Origin: Bacteroidales bacterium
Lineage (GTDB): Bacteria > Bacteroidota > Bacteroidia > Bacteroidales > Muribaculaceae
Reading direction: 5' to 3'
Assembly (NCBI GenBank): GCA_910575545.1
Contig: CAJTFH010000005.1
Location: 1-64,000, forward strand
Length of the DNA stretch: 64,000 nt
Part shown: piece after piece, positions 40,234 through 50,471 of the stretch
Numbering within the stretch: the stretch's first letter is position 1
Layout: each line of letters begins with the position of its first letter
The notes under the pieces: generated by a model
What the model was told of the DNA's origin: nothing
What the model saw: only the letters and a program-made list of their open reading frames with translations
Databases searched by the model: none
Position numbers and translations under genes: made by a program

Positions 40234-42273
40234 ATGAAAGCGGCTGACTGGATGCGACTGACGATAATCGGGGCTATGGCCTCGATTGTTGGAGCGTGTG
40301 CCTCTATCGGCCGTCCGGAGGGGGGGCCGCGCGACGAGACTCCGCCTGAATTCGTTAAGTCGAACCCGATGCCAGGCTCGACAAATATAGACCGCAACCG
40401 CATCGACATTATATTTAATGAGAATATTAAACTTGAGGATGTGTCTAACAAGCTGGTGGTGTCACCGGCTCAGAAACAGAATCCCAGCATAAATTCAAAC
40501 GGACGTCGGGTGACGATTGAGCTGCGCGACAGCCTCAAGCCCAACACCACATATACGCTTGACTTTTCTGACGCGATCCGAGATTTAAACGAGGGCAATA
40601 TCCTTGACGGTTTCGCTATGGATTTTGCCACGGGCAACACTATCGACTCTTTGAGTGTGTCGGGGATGGTGTTCGAGGCCCGGACGCTTGAACCGGCGCA
40701 GGGTATGGTTGTGGGGGTTTACAGCAACCTTTCTGACACGGCTGTTAAAACGCTTCCGCTGGAACGTGTTGCCAAGACCAACCAATACGGGCAGTTCACC
40801 ATACGCAACCTGAAGCCGGGCAATTATCACATCTTCGCGATTGACGACCGTAACCACGACTGGCATTGGGACCGGTCGGAAAATGTTGCTTTTGCCGACT
40901 TCACAATCAGTCCTGTTGTTGAAGAGATGGCTGTTACCGACACTTTGCGGTCACAAGCCGGGGAGGATTCGATTGTGACTCGTCAGGCATGGCACTATCT
41001 GCCCGACGATGTGTTGCTGACATGGTTTAACGAGAATTACAAGCCCCAGTACCTGCGCGATTATGAACGCACCGACCGCCGTCGGGTGACATTCAAATTC
41101 GGTGCGGCAATGGATTCTTTGCCTGAGATAGTGGTGGCCAACGGCCCGTTGCAGGGGAGGCGTCTGCGCGACCTGTCGGTGATAGAGGCCCGTGAGGGGC
41201 TTGATTCGATTGTGTATTGGCTGCGGGACACGGTGCTTGTCAACCAGGATTCTCTGATGGTGGCTGCGCATTATCTCAAAACCGACAGTCTTGATGAGCT
41301 GTCGATGACCACCGACACTCTGAAATTATTTGTCAAGGGGCTCAGGCGGAATAAGGAAAAGAAGAAAAAGAATGAGGACGCAGACACTGTGGCGCCGCCG
41401 GTAACGCTACTGGAGTTCAAGGCGTTGACTTCATCGCAACAGGAGTTAAACCTGCCGGTGACGTTTGAGGCGGGGCAGCCTGTTGCTGAAATTGATTCCT
41501 TGGGATGGCGTCTGGAGATTGCCGTGGATACGTTGTGGAACCGTGTGGATGGTGTGAAGCTGGAACGGGACAGCGCCAATATCAGGCGGTTTAATCTGGC
41601 TGTGCCTTGGCGCGAGGGGGAGCGCTACCGTTTTACGGCCGATTCATTGTCGGTGGTGAGCATCTACGGAGAGTGGATCAAGGATTTCAAACATGAGTTC
41701 TCTGTGAAAAAGAGTGAGGATTACGGCAATATCTCATTCTCTTTCCCGGATATAGGTGAATTTCCCGATTCGGTGGATTTTATAGTTGAATTATTGGGGA
41801 AGAATGACCAACCGGTGCAAGTGCAGAAGGTTGCCGATGGGGAGGTGACCTTCCGTTTTGTGGATCCCGGGGCATATTATGCACGTGCCTATGTCGATGC
41901 CAACCGCAACGGGCAGTGGGATACGGGAAGTCTTGCCGGAAAGATTCAGCCTGAGGAGGTTTATTATTATAATAAGAAACTTAATCTGCGCAAGAACTGG
42001 GATATAGACCAGGAATGGACTCTTCTGGCGCTGCCGGTTGATGAGCAGAAACCTAATGATATCAAGAAGAACAAACCCAAGACCCGCGACAAAGACCGCC
42101 AGCGTCAAAGCGGCGATGAGGACAACGAAGAGGGTGAGTTCGACGACAATTACTACGACGACCAGGGGGCATGGGGTAACGGGTCGCAATATAATAACGC
42201 AGGAAGGAACAGCCGCCGAAGCAGTGGGGGAGGTGGCCGCCTGGGTCTCAGGAACAGCCGCGACAGAATGTAG
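40234..42273 (+). CDS. Lipoprotein with N-terminal bacterial Ig-like (Big_5/SbsA) domain
   Basis: 679 residues. Lipobox IVGAC (Cys22), then GGPRDETPPEFVKSNPMPGSTNIDRNRIDIIFNE, the standard start of a Bacteroidetes Ig-like domain family (about 28-125), with VSGMVFEARTLEPAQGMVVGVY and FTIRNLKPGNYHIFAIDDRNHD as a following carboxypeptidase-regulatory-like segment. The C-terminal 60 residues are low-complexity (Asp/Glu/Asn/Gly/Arg). An alternative start at ATG 40252 would still keep the lipobox. Function unknown; likely in the periplasm or outer membrane. It is followed by DUF3822. Confidence 0.8.
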   Translation: MKAADWMRLTIIGAMASIVGACASIGRPEGGPRDETPPEFVKSNPMPGSTNIDRNRIDIIFNENIKLEDVSNKLVVSPAQKQNPSINSNGRRVTIELRDSLKPNTTYTLDFSDAIRDLNEGNILDGFAMDFATGNTIDSLSVSGMVFEARTLEPAQGMVVGVYSNLSDTAVKTLPLERVAKTNQYGQFTIRNLKPGNYHIFAIDDRNHDWHWDRSENVAFADFTISPVVEEMAVTDTLRSQAGEDSIVTRQAWHYLPDDVLLTWFNENYKPQYLRDYERTDRRRVTFKFGAAMDSLPEIVVANGPLQGRRLRDLSVIEAREGLDSIVYWLRDTVLVNQDSLMVAAHYLKTDSLDELSMTTDTLKLFVKGLRRNKEKKKKNEDADTVAPPVTLLEFKALTSSQQELNLPVTFEAGQPVAEIDSLGWRLEIAVDTLWNRVDGVKLERDSANIRRFNLAVPWREGERYRFTADSLSVVSIYGEWIKDFKHEFSVKKSEDYGNISFSFPDIGEFPDSVDFIVELLGKNDQPVQVQKVADGEVTFRFVDPGAYYARAYVDANRNGQWDTGSLAGKIQPEEVYYYNKKLNLRKNWDIDQEWTLLALPVDEQKPNDIKKNKPKTRDKDRQRQSGDEDNEEGEFDDNYYDDQGAWGNGSQYNNAGRNSRRSSGGGGRLGLRNSRDRM

Positions 42274-42307
42274 CCCGGTGGTGGGGGACATCATAATTAT
42301 TTTTTTC

Positions 42308-43144
42308 ATGCCTGATAAAGAAGTCATAACCGGCCGTAGGATGCGACAGCTTGTATTGGAGTTGTCGGATGAGGGGCTGCATGTTGTGGTTTTCTCTCAT
42401 GGTGACGGTGCATTGGATCCGGGCAATATCAGCTATAAGTGGATTTCCATGCCTGACGGCAGGGAGGGGCTGTTGAAACGGCTTGAGGATGCAGTATATG
42501 ACAATCCGTTGCTGTTGGGCGATTTCAGCCGTACTACAGTGTTTTGCGGCTCACGCAGGTTTATGGTGCTTCCCGATATTATCGAGTCCGGTTCTGACGG
42601 AGCGGTATCGGCGTTCCGCAGGCTTTTCCCAGCCGGAATGCCTGATGGGGAGGGCGAAATAATGTTTTCGCATATCGGTTGTATGGAGTTGTCGGTGGCG
42701 TTTGAGATTCCGGCTGCAGTGGCCGCTTTTCTACGCCGCACGTTTCCGGGGGTGAGGCTGGAGCATCCGGTGGTGCCTCTATGCCGCTATTTCCGTGGAA
42801 AATACGGCCAGCGTTGTTATGGGAAGACGCTGGCCAACATCTGTGGGAAAAGGCTTGATATAATCACATTGGGCAATCGTGCGCCGTTGATGGTCAACTC
42901 ATTCAGTTTCAGAGAGCCTATGGATGCGGTATATTATATTCTTGCCGCGCGGAAATCTTTGGGCCTGGCCGACATTGATGAGATTATAATAGGGGGTGAC
43001 CGGCTGACAAGAGCGCAGGTGACTCCTGTGCTGAGGAGGTATGTGCGCTATGTTATGCCTGCGATTTTTCCTGAGGCTATGTTGCGGGCCGGACGAGAGG
43101 CGTTGGCGGCACCGTTTGAGATGGTTCTGACTGTCATGGGATAG
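42308..43144 (+). CDS. DUF3822 family protein
   Basis: 278 residues. RRMRQLVLELSDEGLHVVVFS opening, EIMFSHIGCMELSVAFEIP middle and a late DIDEIIIGGDRL match DUF3822, a Bacteroidetes-specific family with an apparent actin-like ATPase fold, usually beside rsmD. The ATG at 42308 was chosen because the same frame upstream overlaps the preceding gene's end. No catalytic role is known. It lies 40 bp before rsmD. Confidence 0.75.
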   Translation: MPDKEVITGRRMRQLVLELSDEGLHVVVFSHGDGALDPGNISYKWISMPDGREGLLKRLEDAVYDNPLLLGDFSRTTVFCGSRRFMVLPDIIESGSDGAVSAFRRLFPAGMPDGEGEIMFSHIGCMELSVAFEIPAAVAAFLRRTFPGVRLEHPVVPLCRYFRGKYGQRCYGKTLANICGKRLDIITLGNRAPLMVNSFSFREPMDAVYYILAARKSLGLADIDEIIIGGDRLTRAQVTPVLRRYVRYVMPAIFPEAMLRAGREALAAPFEMVLTVMG

Positions 43145-43184
43145 GGGGGATAAATATTGCATCAAAGATGCGAATGATAAAAAG

Positions 43185-43748
43185 ATGAGAATTATAAGAG
43201 GAAAATACGGACGCAGGCGTTTCGATGTGCCGACTAACATAACAGCCCGTCCAACAACTGATTTTGCCCGCGAGAACCTGTTTAATGTGCTTGAAAACAT
43301 GGTTGATTTCGAGGGTGATGAGCCAACCGCACTTGATTTGTTTGCCGGCACCGGGGCGGTGTCGTTTGAATTATTGTCGCGTGGGTGTAGCCGTGTCACT
43401 TCTGTAGAGAAGGCTGCTACACAGGCTAATTTCATAAGAAAAGTGGCTTCTGAGCTGAAGGCCGGAGATTCACATTTGCTTGTGCGAGGCGACGTGTTCA
43501 GGTTTATAGCCACCCAGAAACAGCCTTATGACATTGTTTTTGCGGATCCTCCATATGATTTGCCCCAGTTCGGAGAGATTCCGCAGATGGTGCTTGATTC
43601 GGCTCTGTTGCGTGAGGGGTCGTTGTTTGTCATTGAGCATTCAAAGAAGTTCGATTTTTCGGGGTTGCCCCATTTTGTTGACCACCGTGTCTACGGTTCT
43701 GTCAATTTCTCGATTTTCCGTGTTGGCGATAGTGGCGCGGGGATATGA
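43185..43748 (+). CDS. rsmD: 16S rRNA (guanine966-N2)-methyltransferase RsmD
   Basis: 187 residues. SAM-dependent methylation of G966 in 16S rRNA. RIIRGKYGRRRFDVP, the R-P-T-T-D-F-A-R-E-N-L-F block, LDLFAGTGAVSFELLSRGC (SAM site) and the catalytic FADPPYDLP are present. Directly downstream of DUF3822 and followed by a strong bidirectional terminator. Confidence 0.95.
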   Translation: MRIIRGKYGRRRFDVPTNITARPTTDFARENLFNVLENMVDFEGDEPTALDLFAGTGAVSFELLSRGCSRVTSVEKAATQANFIRKVASELKAGDSHLLVRGDVFRFIATQKQPYDIVFADPPYDLPQFGEIPQMVLDSALLREGSLFVIEHSKKFDFSGLPHFVDHRVYGSVNFSIFRVGDSGAGI

Positions 43749-43761
43749 AGTGGGGCGGCGT

Positions 43762-43812
43762 ATATAAAAACATTAAAAGCTCCGCATTGCGGAGCTTTTA
43801 ATGTTTTTATAT
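43762..43812. terminator. Long symmetric bidirectional terminator
   Basis: A 51-nt near-perfect palindrome (about 25 bp per arm), with tttttat on one side and ataaaaa on the other, sits exactly between the convergent rsmD and gapA genes and would terminate both transcripts. Confidence 0.88.
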
Positions 43813-43824
43813 GGTTGTGGCTGA

Positions 43825-44874
<1,050 letters not shown>

Positions 44875-44960
44875 TTAGTTGCTGTTAAAAACTGGCTGAA
44901 AATCAGACATTTTTGCAGACTATGCCTCTATAACAAACCTATGGGGCATTTTGAGCACTG

Positions 44961-44968
44961 CAAAGTTA
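44961..44968 (-). promoter_or_regulatory. -7 promoter box (TAACTTTG) for gapA
   Basis: Perfect TAnnTTTG on the minus strand, 126 bp before the gapA ATG; no clean -33 TTTG. Confidence 0.48.
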
Positions 44969-45085
44969 GTAATTTTTCTGAAAAAACTTTATCATCCCCT
45001 TTCCAAAATATGGAAAAAATTCTGTAATTGTTTTAACGGTGTAGAAGGGGTTGGTGCTGTGTGGTCTGTCAGGGGTGATGAATGG

Positions 45086-45134
45086 CGCGGGTCTGTGTGA
45101 ATCCCACGGCCGTAGGCATTCACACAGACCCGCG
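45086..45134. repeat. 17-bp perfect inverted repeat with a nested palindrome
   Basis: Arms cgcgggtctgtgtgaat (45086-45102) and attcacacagacccgcg (45118-45134) enclose a 15-nt loop that itself contains acggccgt. It lies just past the 3' end of the minus-strand secreted-protein gene but has no T tract on either side, so it may stabilise an mRNA end rather than be an intrinsic terminator. Confidence 0.6.
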
Positions 45135-45167
45135 TTTCCAGCCTGTTGGGCGGCTTGGGCCAGGCTT

Positions 45168-46766
45168 TTACGGACATACTGATTTGGAGGCGGTTGAGGA
45201 ACCGTCGGCATAGCGTGTCAGTTTGATGCAGAGCCCTTTGGCGGGGGCGGCCACTTTCTGCCCGTTGAGGTTGAAGTATTCTACCGCGACGATTTTGTTT
45301 TCGTCGGTGGGTGCTGTCAGGCTGTTTTGTTTGAAGGTGTGGGTTGCGATTTCGGAGCAGGTTGTTTTGTCTCCATTCTTATATAGGGCGCGAACTCCGA
45401 TGGTGTCCATGTCGTGGAGGAAGAAGAACATGATATATCCGTCGATGTTGTAGATGTAGTCGCCGTTAAATGTGTAGGGAATGTCGGTGATGTCGTTTTC
45501 GAGGCCGTAGTCTCCGGCTGTGAGTGTGTAGGGCTCGCCGTTTCTGAAGATGTTGTAATAGAGTTTTGACTGGTCGAGCGGGTTGCCGTCGGTGTCAACG
45601 GGGTCTAACATGAAGCATAGTGCACCCATCCCTTCCTCTTCAGTCCAGGGTTCTGAGCCTTCGTCTCCGTCGTCGATTACGGGTGTGGCCGGGGTCTTGG
45701 GGCCTTCGTTGTAGGGTGTCATCACTGCGTCGAACATTATCCTGTTGTCGTGAAGCTGTATTATTTCATTGCCTATGCTTGTGAAAATCACGTTTTCGGC
45801 GGCATATCCTTCTTCGGTCTTAAGTATTGACAGTCCTGTGGTGAAGGCTTTGAGGTCGTCGGTCAGGCCGGTGATATATGTCAGGTAGTTCAGTGTCACT
45901 CCTGTGAAGGTTGTCGGTATGGTGATTCTGCCATCGTTGATTGTGCCTTTGACCCAGGCCTCCGGGATGAAGGTGTTGAGCCCCTGGAACCAGACGTTGT
46001 CGCCCTCGGTGCCGATTGTTATCACGGTTGATTTGGGGGTGTTGTCGCCTTTTTTGTATGTGAGCATGTATTGGCTTGACTTGAGCGCGGCCGGGGGTGT
46101 CAGAATCTTGTCGTCGATAATCTTGTATGCGATGCCCTGTTCGCCGTAGCCGATAAACTCGCCTTTGGCGTTGGCCATGCCGACGATGCCTGAGTAGGAT
46201 TTGAGTTTGCTGTCGGTGTTTTCGGGCATTATCTGCACGAGCCTGTCGCCGTCCCATTTCATTCGGAGGTCGCAGTCGGCCTCATTGATGGCGAGTTTTA
46301 TGGCATTGTCTGACAGGGATGGGGTGAGCCTGGCTATGTAGATGTCGGTTGCGTCGCTGTGGTGGACGTGCTGGGGAAATTTGAATGTGACGGTGCCGTC
46401 GCTTTCAATGTCGCCTTTTACCCAATAGTTTACATTCCTATCGAATTCGCTGACCAGGTTGTTTATGTAAACGGCTTTGTCTGTGCGCACCATTTTCCCT
46501 GCGTAGCCGTTGTTGTCGGATGTGGAGGCGGGCGCTTGGGCTTGGGAGTATATGAAATATGTTTTCTCAGATGAGCAATATAGAGGGTCGATGAGTGTGC
46601 CTTCGGGCTGGGTGGTGATGATTCCCGTGTCACCGGCGGGGGTGATTCCGGCGACCGAATGGCGGGGTGAGATGGTTAATGGCTCGGGGTGTGCGTCTGC
46701 GGGTGATGCATGGGCGGTGAGGGAGAGGAGCGCCAAGGCGCATGTGAAGATGTAGACTGGTTTCAT
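45168..46766 (-). CDS. Secreted protein of unknown function with Bacteroidales C-terminal tail
   Basis: 532 residues from ATG 46766, where a clean signal peptide begins (VYIFTCALALLSLTAHA); an in-frame start at 46880 would put 38 residues before it and lies upstream of the promoter box. The mature protein is beta-rich with repeated W-V-K-G-x-I and G-x-V/I-T-x-x-F strands (NYWVKGDIESDGTVTFKF, AWVKGTINDGRITIPTTF), suggesting two similar domains of about 170 residues each. The end, VEYFNLNGQKVAAPAKGLCIK, is the Bacteroidales tail motif. No enzyme motif recognised. A promoter box is at 46851-46858. Confidence 0.65.
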   Translation of the reverse strand: MKPVYIFTCALALLSLTAHASPADAHPEPLTISPRHSVAGITPAGDTGIITTQPEGTLIDPLYCSSEKTYFIYSQAQAPASTSDNNGYAGKMVRTDKAVYINNLVSEFDRNVNYWVKGDIESDGTVTFKFPQHVHHSDATDIYIARLTPSLSDNAIKLAINEADCDLRMKWDGDRLVQIMPENTDSKLKSYSGIVGMANAKGEFIGYGEQGIAYKIIDDKILTPPAALKSSQYMLTYKKGDNTPKSTVITIGTEGDNVWFQGLNTFIPEAWVKGTINDGRITIPTTFTGVTLNYLTYITGLTDDLKAFTTGLSILKTEEGYAAENVIFTSIGNEIIQLHDNRIMFDAVMTPYNEGPKTPATPVIDDGDEGSEPWTEEEGMGALCFMLDPVDTDGNPLDQSKLYYNIFRNGEPYTLTAGDYGLENDITDIPYTFNGDYIYNIDGYIMFFFLHDMDTIGVRALYKNGDKTTCSEIATHTFKQNSLTAPTDENKIVAVEYFNLNGQKVAAPAKGLCIKLTRYADGSSTASKSVCP

Positions 46767-47184
46767 AAGTATAAATGTTAAATATTGATTTGAGAATTCC
46801 AAACTGCTGTTTTGTGTTTTTTTTGAGTCGGGAAATGGTTTGTACGGTTGCAAAGATAATGTAAATTTTCGAGTATGCAATCATAATGTCTGTCGGAATA
46901 TGGATATCGGTGTCTTTTTGTCGGGTGTGGCGCGCGGGTTGCAAAGGCGGTCAGCCTGTTTCCGGAACCGGTTGACATGGCCCACGGTCGGGGTGTTCGG
47001 TGAGCGGCCGTTGCTGTGGCTGATGGAAAAAGTGGCGCATATAGAGGAGGCGGGTATAATAAAACACGGGGTTGCGGCGTTAGATATTCTGAAGCCGATT
47101 TATGCAATTTGCCGGACACCACATTGTCACGGAGCTTTTTGCGTGCGTTGGCGTTTTGAACGCATATGTAGATTTAATGTATTA
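46767..47184. other. Gap upstream of the polysaccharide export gene
   Basis: 418 bp between divergent genes. A minus-strand -7 box for the secreted protein is present. On the plus strand no TAnnTTTG consensus is seen; the closest is TAGATTTA just before the Wza-like ATG. No anti-terminator (UpxY-type) gene, invertible-promoter inverted repeats or riboswitch was recognised. Confidence 0.4.
46851..46858 (-). promoter_or_regulatory. -7 promoter box (TATCTTTG) for the 45168-46766 gene
   Basis: Perfect TAnnTTTG on the minus strand, 84 bp before ATG 46766; a weak ATTG lies 19 bp upstream of it. Confidence 0.5.
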
Positions 47185-47991
47185 ATGAAGAAGATAGCCC
47201 TGTTCTTGTGTGTATTGGCATTGTTGGTCACATCATCATCATGCAGCATGCGAAAGCCGACATTGGCGGTGTTTAAAGACCTTCAGGGATTGGCCGACGG
47301 GTCGATACCTCTGCCTGATTATGAGATAAAACTGCGTCCGCAAGACGAGCTGTTTATCAGTGTGTCGTCGACAGAGCCGTCGGCAACCGCCCCTTACAAT
47401 CTGCCTTTGAGCAATCCGGGCACCCGCGATGCCATGCTGCTTTCCCAGACTCCCAAACAGCAGACATATATAGTTAACCAGAACGGCGACATCAATTTCC
47501 CGGAACTCGGTGTGATTCACGTTGAAGGGTTGACTACTATGCAGCTGGCTGAATCTCTGACGGAGAGAATCAGCCGCGAGGTCAAAGATCCGCTGGTGAG
47601 GGTGGAACTGGTGAACTTCACTGTGGATGTTGTGGGCGAGGTTCGCAAGCCTGCAAAAATCAAGGTCAGCACGGAGCGTTTTTCGATTCTTGATGCTTTG
47701 GCATCGGCAGAACATATGACCGAATATGGCGACCGCACGAATGTGCTTGTCATAAGGGAGAAAGACGGGAAGGCTGAATACCACACACTGGATCTGACTA
47801 AAAGCGACGTGGTGTCGTCGCCTTATTTCTATCTTCAGCAGAACGATGTTGTGATGGTGGCACCCACGAAAGCCCGCGAGTCAAATGCCCGCTACGACAC
47901 CAACAATTCATACCGTATGCAGATTGTCTCGACGATTGTCAGTGCATGCTCGGTTATTGCATCACTTGTTATAGCGCTTGCAATCAAGTGA
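47185..47991 (+). CDS. Polysaccharide export lipoprotein (Wza-like)
   Basis: 268 residues. Lipobox SSSC (Cys20); then a Poly_export domain (YEIKLRPQDELFISVSSTEPS, INFPELGVIHVEGLTTMQLAESLTERI) and a SLBB domain (VDVVGEVRKPAKIKVSTERFSILDAL). A hydrophobic C-terminal helix follows (IVSTIVSACSVIASLVIALAI), the usual outer-membrane anchor of Wza-type pores. It forms the export channel for capsule or exopolysaccharide with the Wzc-like protein 90 bp downstream. ATG 47185 marks the signal peptide start. Confidence 0.9.
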   Translation: MKKIALFLCVLALLVTSSSCSMRKPTLAVFKDLQGLADGSIPLPDYEIKLRPQDELFISVSSTEPSATAPYNLPLSNPGTRDAMLLSQTPKQQTYIVNQNGDINFPELGVIHVEGLTTMQLAESLTERISREVKDPLVRVELVNFTVDVVGEVRKPAKIKVSTERFSILDALASAEHMTEYGDRTNVLVIREKDGKAEYHTLDLTKSDVVSSPYFYLQQNDVVMVAPTKARESNARYDTNNSYRMQIVSTIVSACSVIASLVIALAIK

Positions 47992-48081
47992 TTGCACTGT
48001 CGCTTTCAAATGGCGGCAGCTCTTTGGAAGATGTTTTTACAGACTATTTATTTATCACACGCTTATTCGCAAAAGTAACAT

Positions 48082-50418
48082 ATGAGCCGTACTCAAGACA
48101 ATAACGAGACTATCGATTTCGCCGGAATGATAAGGGAGGCCTTCAAAAAATGGTATGTCTTTCTTATCAGCGTGGTTGTGTGTGTAGGCCTGGCGTTTTT
48201 TTATAGCCGCACACATAGCTCGGAGTATCTGGTCAAGGCCAACCTGATTATCTCCCAGGAGGATGACACGTCGCCGGCAGCGTCGATGGCCGGGCTGGGG
48301 TCGTTGTTCGGATCAAGTGCCAATGTAGACGACGAGGTGTATGCGGTTTCTTCGCACACGGTGCTTAAAAATGTCGTCAAGGAGCTTGGCCTCAACCAGC
48401 GTTGTGTTGTAAAGACAGGCTTCATGCAATCGAAGTTCTGCTATAATGATAATCCGGTGGTTGTGAAATGCGCGGCGGCTCTTCCCGATACGTTGCGCAC
48501 GGGTGTGGTTTTCAAGATTAAAGTTGCCGACGATGGCAATGTCGATGTCACGGCCAAAGCCCGGAAGCAAACGATAGCTGAGGTTGAGAACGGCAGGTTC
48601 CCGGTTGTGATGAAGACTCCTTACGGGGTGTTTACCCTCGACAAGACCCCTTATCTTGAGCAAGGGGAGGAAACGAAGGCTTATATCTCATATATGGGCT
48701 ATGACGATGCCGCCGAACAGATCGGACGCAATGTAGACATTGACATAGCCAGCCGCAAGTCGAATGTGATTGAGCTGGAGATGGAGAGCAGCGACATTGA
48801 GTATGCCAAGGATGTGCTCAACACCATCATAGAGCAGTATAACATAAGGGGGCTGGAGGAAAAGAACGCCCGCAACCGCAAGACGCTCGCCTTCGTGGAT
48901 TCGCGTCTGGCTCTTTTGGGCGACGACCTGGTCAGCTCAGAGTCGAATATCGAGAGTTTCAAGAAATCAAACGGCATTGTCGATGTTGAGGCTGAGGCTA
49001 CCTACCAGATTACCAAGAAGGGTGAATTCGAGAAGGAGCTGATTGAAACGGAGACCCGGCTTGAAATCATAAAGATGATTAAGGAGTTCATGTCGGATCC
49101 TGAAAACCGTTATGAGCTTGTGCCGTCGACTTTGGCCGAGGGCAACAACGGAGGCAAGCAGGGCGGGGCGCTGGATGCATATAACGAAATGCTGCTTAAA
49201 CGTATAACCCTGTTGCAGGATGCCCATGGCGGAAACGCCGCCCTGAAGACCATCAACGGGCAGATTGACGCCTTGCGCAAGAATATCCTCCAGACTATCG
49301 ACCGCAATTATGAATCGACGAGCATAAAACTGCGCGACCTGAAGGCGCAGATGGGCCAGACAGAATCGCGTCTGGGTAATATCCCGGCCCAGGAGCGTCA
49401 GTTCCGTGATATCCTCCGTCAGCAGACCATCAAGGAGCAGCTTTATATCTTCCTGCTGCAGCAGCGTGAGGAAACTTCGATGATGCTCGCAAACTCCAAG
49501 TTCAAGGGGCAGATTATCGATGAGGCCTATGCCTTGAATGAACCTTTGGGCATGGGGCGTATGATGATGCTGATGATAGCGTTTGTGGCCGGCATCGCTT
49601 TGGGCGTGTTGTATCTCTATGTCAAGAAGCTGATGCGCAACAAGTTCGAGACCCGTGAAGAGCTGGAGCGTCTTACGTCAGTCCCCGTGCTCGGCGAAAT
49701 GTGTACCGATCATTCCGGCCGTGCGCTGGTTGTGAAGGAGGGTGGCTCGACTTCGGCTGCAGAGCTGTTCAGGCTTATGCGCACTAACCTGCAGTTTATC
49801 CTCAGCGGCAATGATGACAAGGTCATCCTGCTCACATCAACCATATCGGGTGAAGGCAAATCTTTTATCTCAATAAACCTTGCTTCTTCGTTGGCTCTGC
49901 TCAACAAGCGGGTGCTGCTTGTGGGGCTTGATATCCGCAATCCCAAACTGCAGGAGTATCTTGAGCTGCCACCGGCTCCCGGATTCACTGAATATATTGC
50001 CGGTGACCGTTACCAGCTGAAAGACATTATCCGTCGGAACGCAGTGGCGGAGGGTATGGATGTTATTACTTCCGGCCCGGTGCCGCCCAACCCCTCGGAG
50101 CTGCTCAACAGCGATAAGGTCGACGCCACTTTTGCCGAGCTGCGCAGAATGTATGACTTCATTGTCATTGACTCGGCGCCGGTGGGCATGGTCAGCGACA
50201 CGTTCTCCCTCAACCGCGTCTGCGATGCCACGGTCTATGTGACCCGCGCCAACTATTCAACGATGAAAGAGGTGGGCTTCTTCAATTCGCTTTACCGCGA
50301 CGCGCGTCTCAAGAAGATGTCTATCGTTGTCAACGGCACGCATTCCCATAAAGGTTACGGTTACGGCTACGGCCATGGTTACGGCCACGTAGAGGGAAGC
50401 AAAGGTAAGAAAAAATAA
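48082..50418 (+). CDS. Wzc-like chain-length determinant/tyrosine autokinase
   Basis: 778 residues. An N-terminal Wzz domain with a first membrane helix (WYVFLISVVVCVGLAFFY), a long periplasmic coiled coil, a second helix (MMLMIAFVAGIALGVLYLYV, about 495-515) and a cytoplasmic BY-kinase domain. Walker A is STISGEGKSFISINLA, Walker A' VLLVGLDIRNPK, Walker B FIVIDSAPVGMVSD. The C-terminal tail GYGYGYGHGYGH is Tyr/Gly/His-rich, the expected autophosphorylation cluster. Controls polymerisation and export of the polysaccharide through the Wza-like pore. Confidence 0.93.
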   Translation: MSRTQDNNETIDFAGMIREAFKKWYVFLISVVVCVGLAFFYSRTHSSEYLVKANLIISQEDDTSPAASMAGLGSLFGSSANVDDEVYAVSSHTVLKNVVKELGLNQRCVVKTGFMQSKFCYNDNPVVVKCAAALPDTLRTGVVFKIKVADDGNVDVTAKARKQTIAEVENGRFPVVMKTPYGVFTLDKTPYLEQGEETKAYISYMGYDDAAEQIGRNVDIDIASRKSNVIELEMESSDIEYAKDVLNTIIEQYNIRGLEEKNARNRKTLAFVDSRLALLGDDLVSSESNIESFKKSNGIVDVEAEATYQITKKGEFEKELIETETRLEIIKMIKEFMSDPENRYELVPSTLAEGNNGGKQGGALDAYNEMLLKRITLLQDAHGGNAALKTINGQIDALRKNILQTIDRNYESTSIKLRDLKAQMGQTESRLGNIPAQERQFRDILRQQTIKEQLYIFLLQQREETSMMLANSKFKGQIIDEAYALNEPLGMGRMMMLMIAFVAGIALGVLYLYVKKLMRNKFETREELERLTSVPVLGEMCTDHSGRALVVKEGGSTSAAELFRLMRTNLQFILSGNDDKVILLTSTISGEGKSFISINLASSLALLNKRVLLVGLDIRNPKLQEYLELPPAPGFTEYIAGDRYQLKDIIRRNAVAEGMDVITSGPVPPNPSELLNSDKVDATFAELRRMYDFIVIDSAPVGMVSDTFSLNRVCDATVYVTRANYSTMKEVGFFNSLYRDARLKKMSIVVNGTHSHKGYGYGYGHGYGHVEGSKGKKK

Positions 50419-50471
50419 CAAGTGCGTAATTTCCCGGCTCGCACTCACGGTTATCTATCGCGGAAACGGAC

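Noticed and set aside
42038-42307. Upstream extension of the DUF3822 gene
   Set aside because: It overlaps the preceding lipoprotein gene in another frame and is Thr/Arg-rich without conservation.
47161-47178. Plus-strand promoter TAGATTTA before the Wza-like gene
   Set aside because: The last base of the -7 motif does not match, there is no -33 box, and it is too close to the start codon.
46840-47184. Upstream extension of the Wza-like gene
   Set aside because: The 115 extra residues lack resemblance to export proteins and precede a clear lipoprotein signal peptide at 47185.
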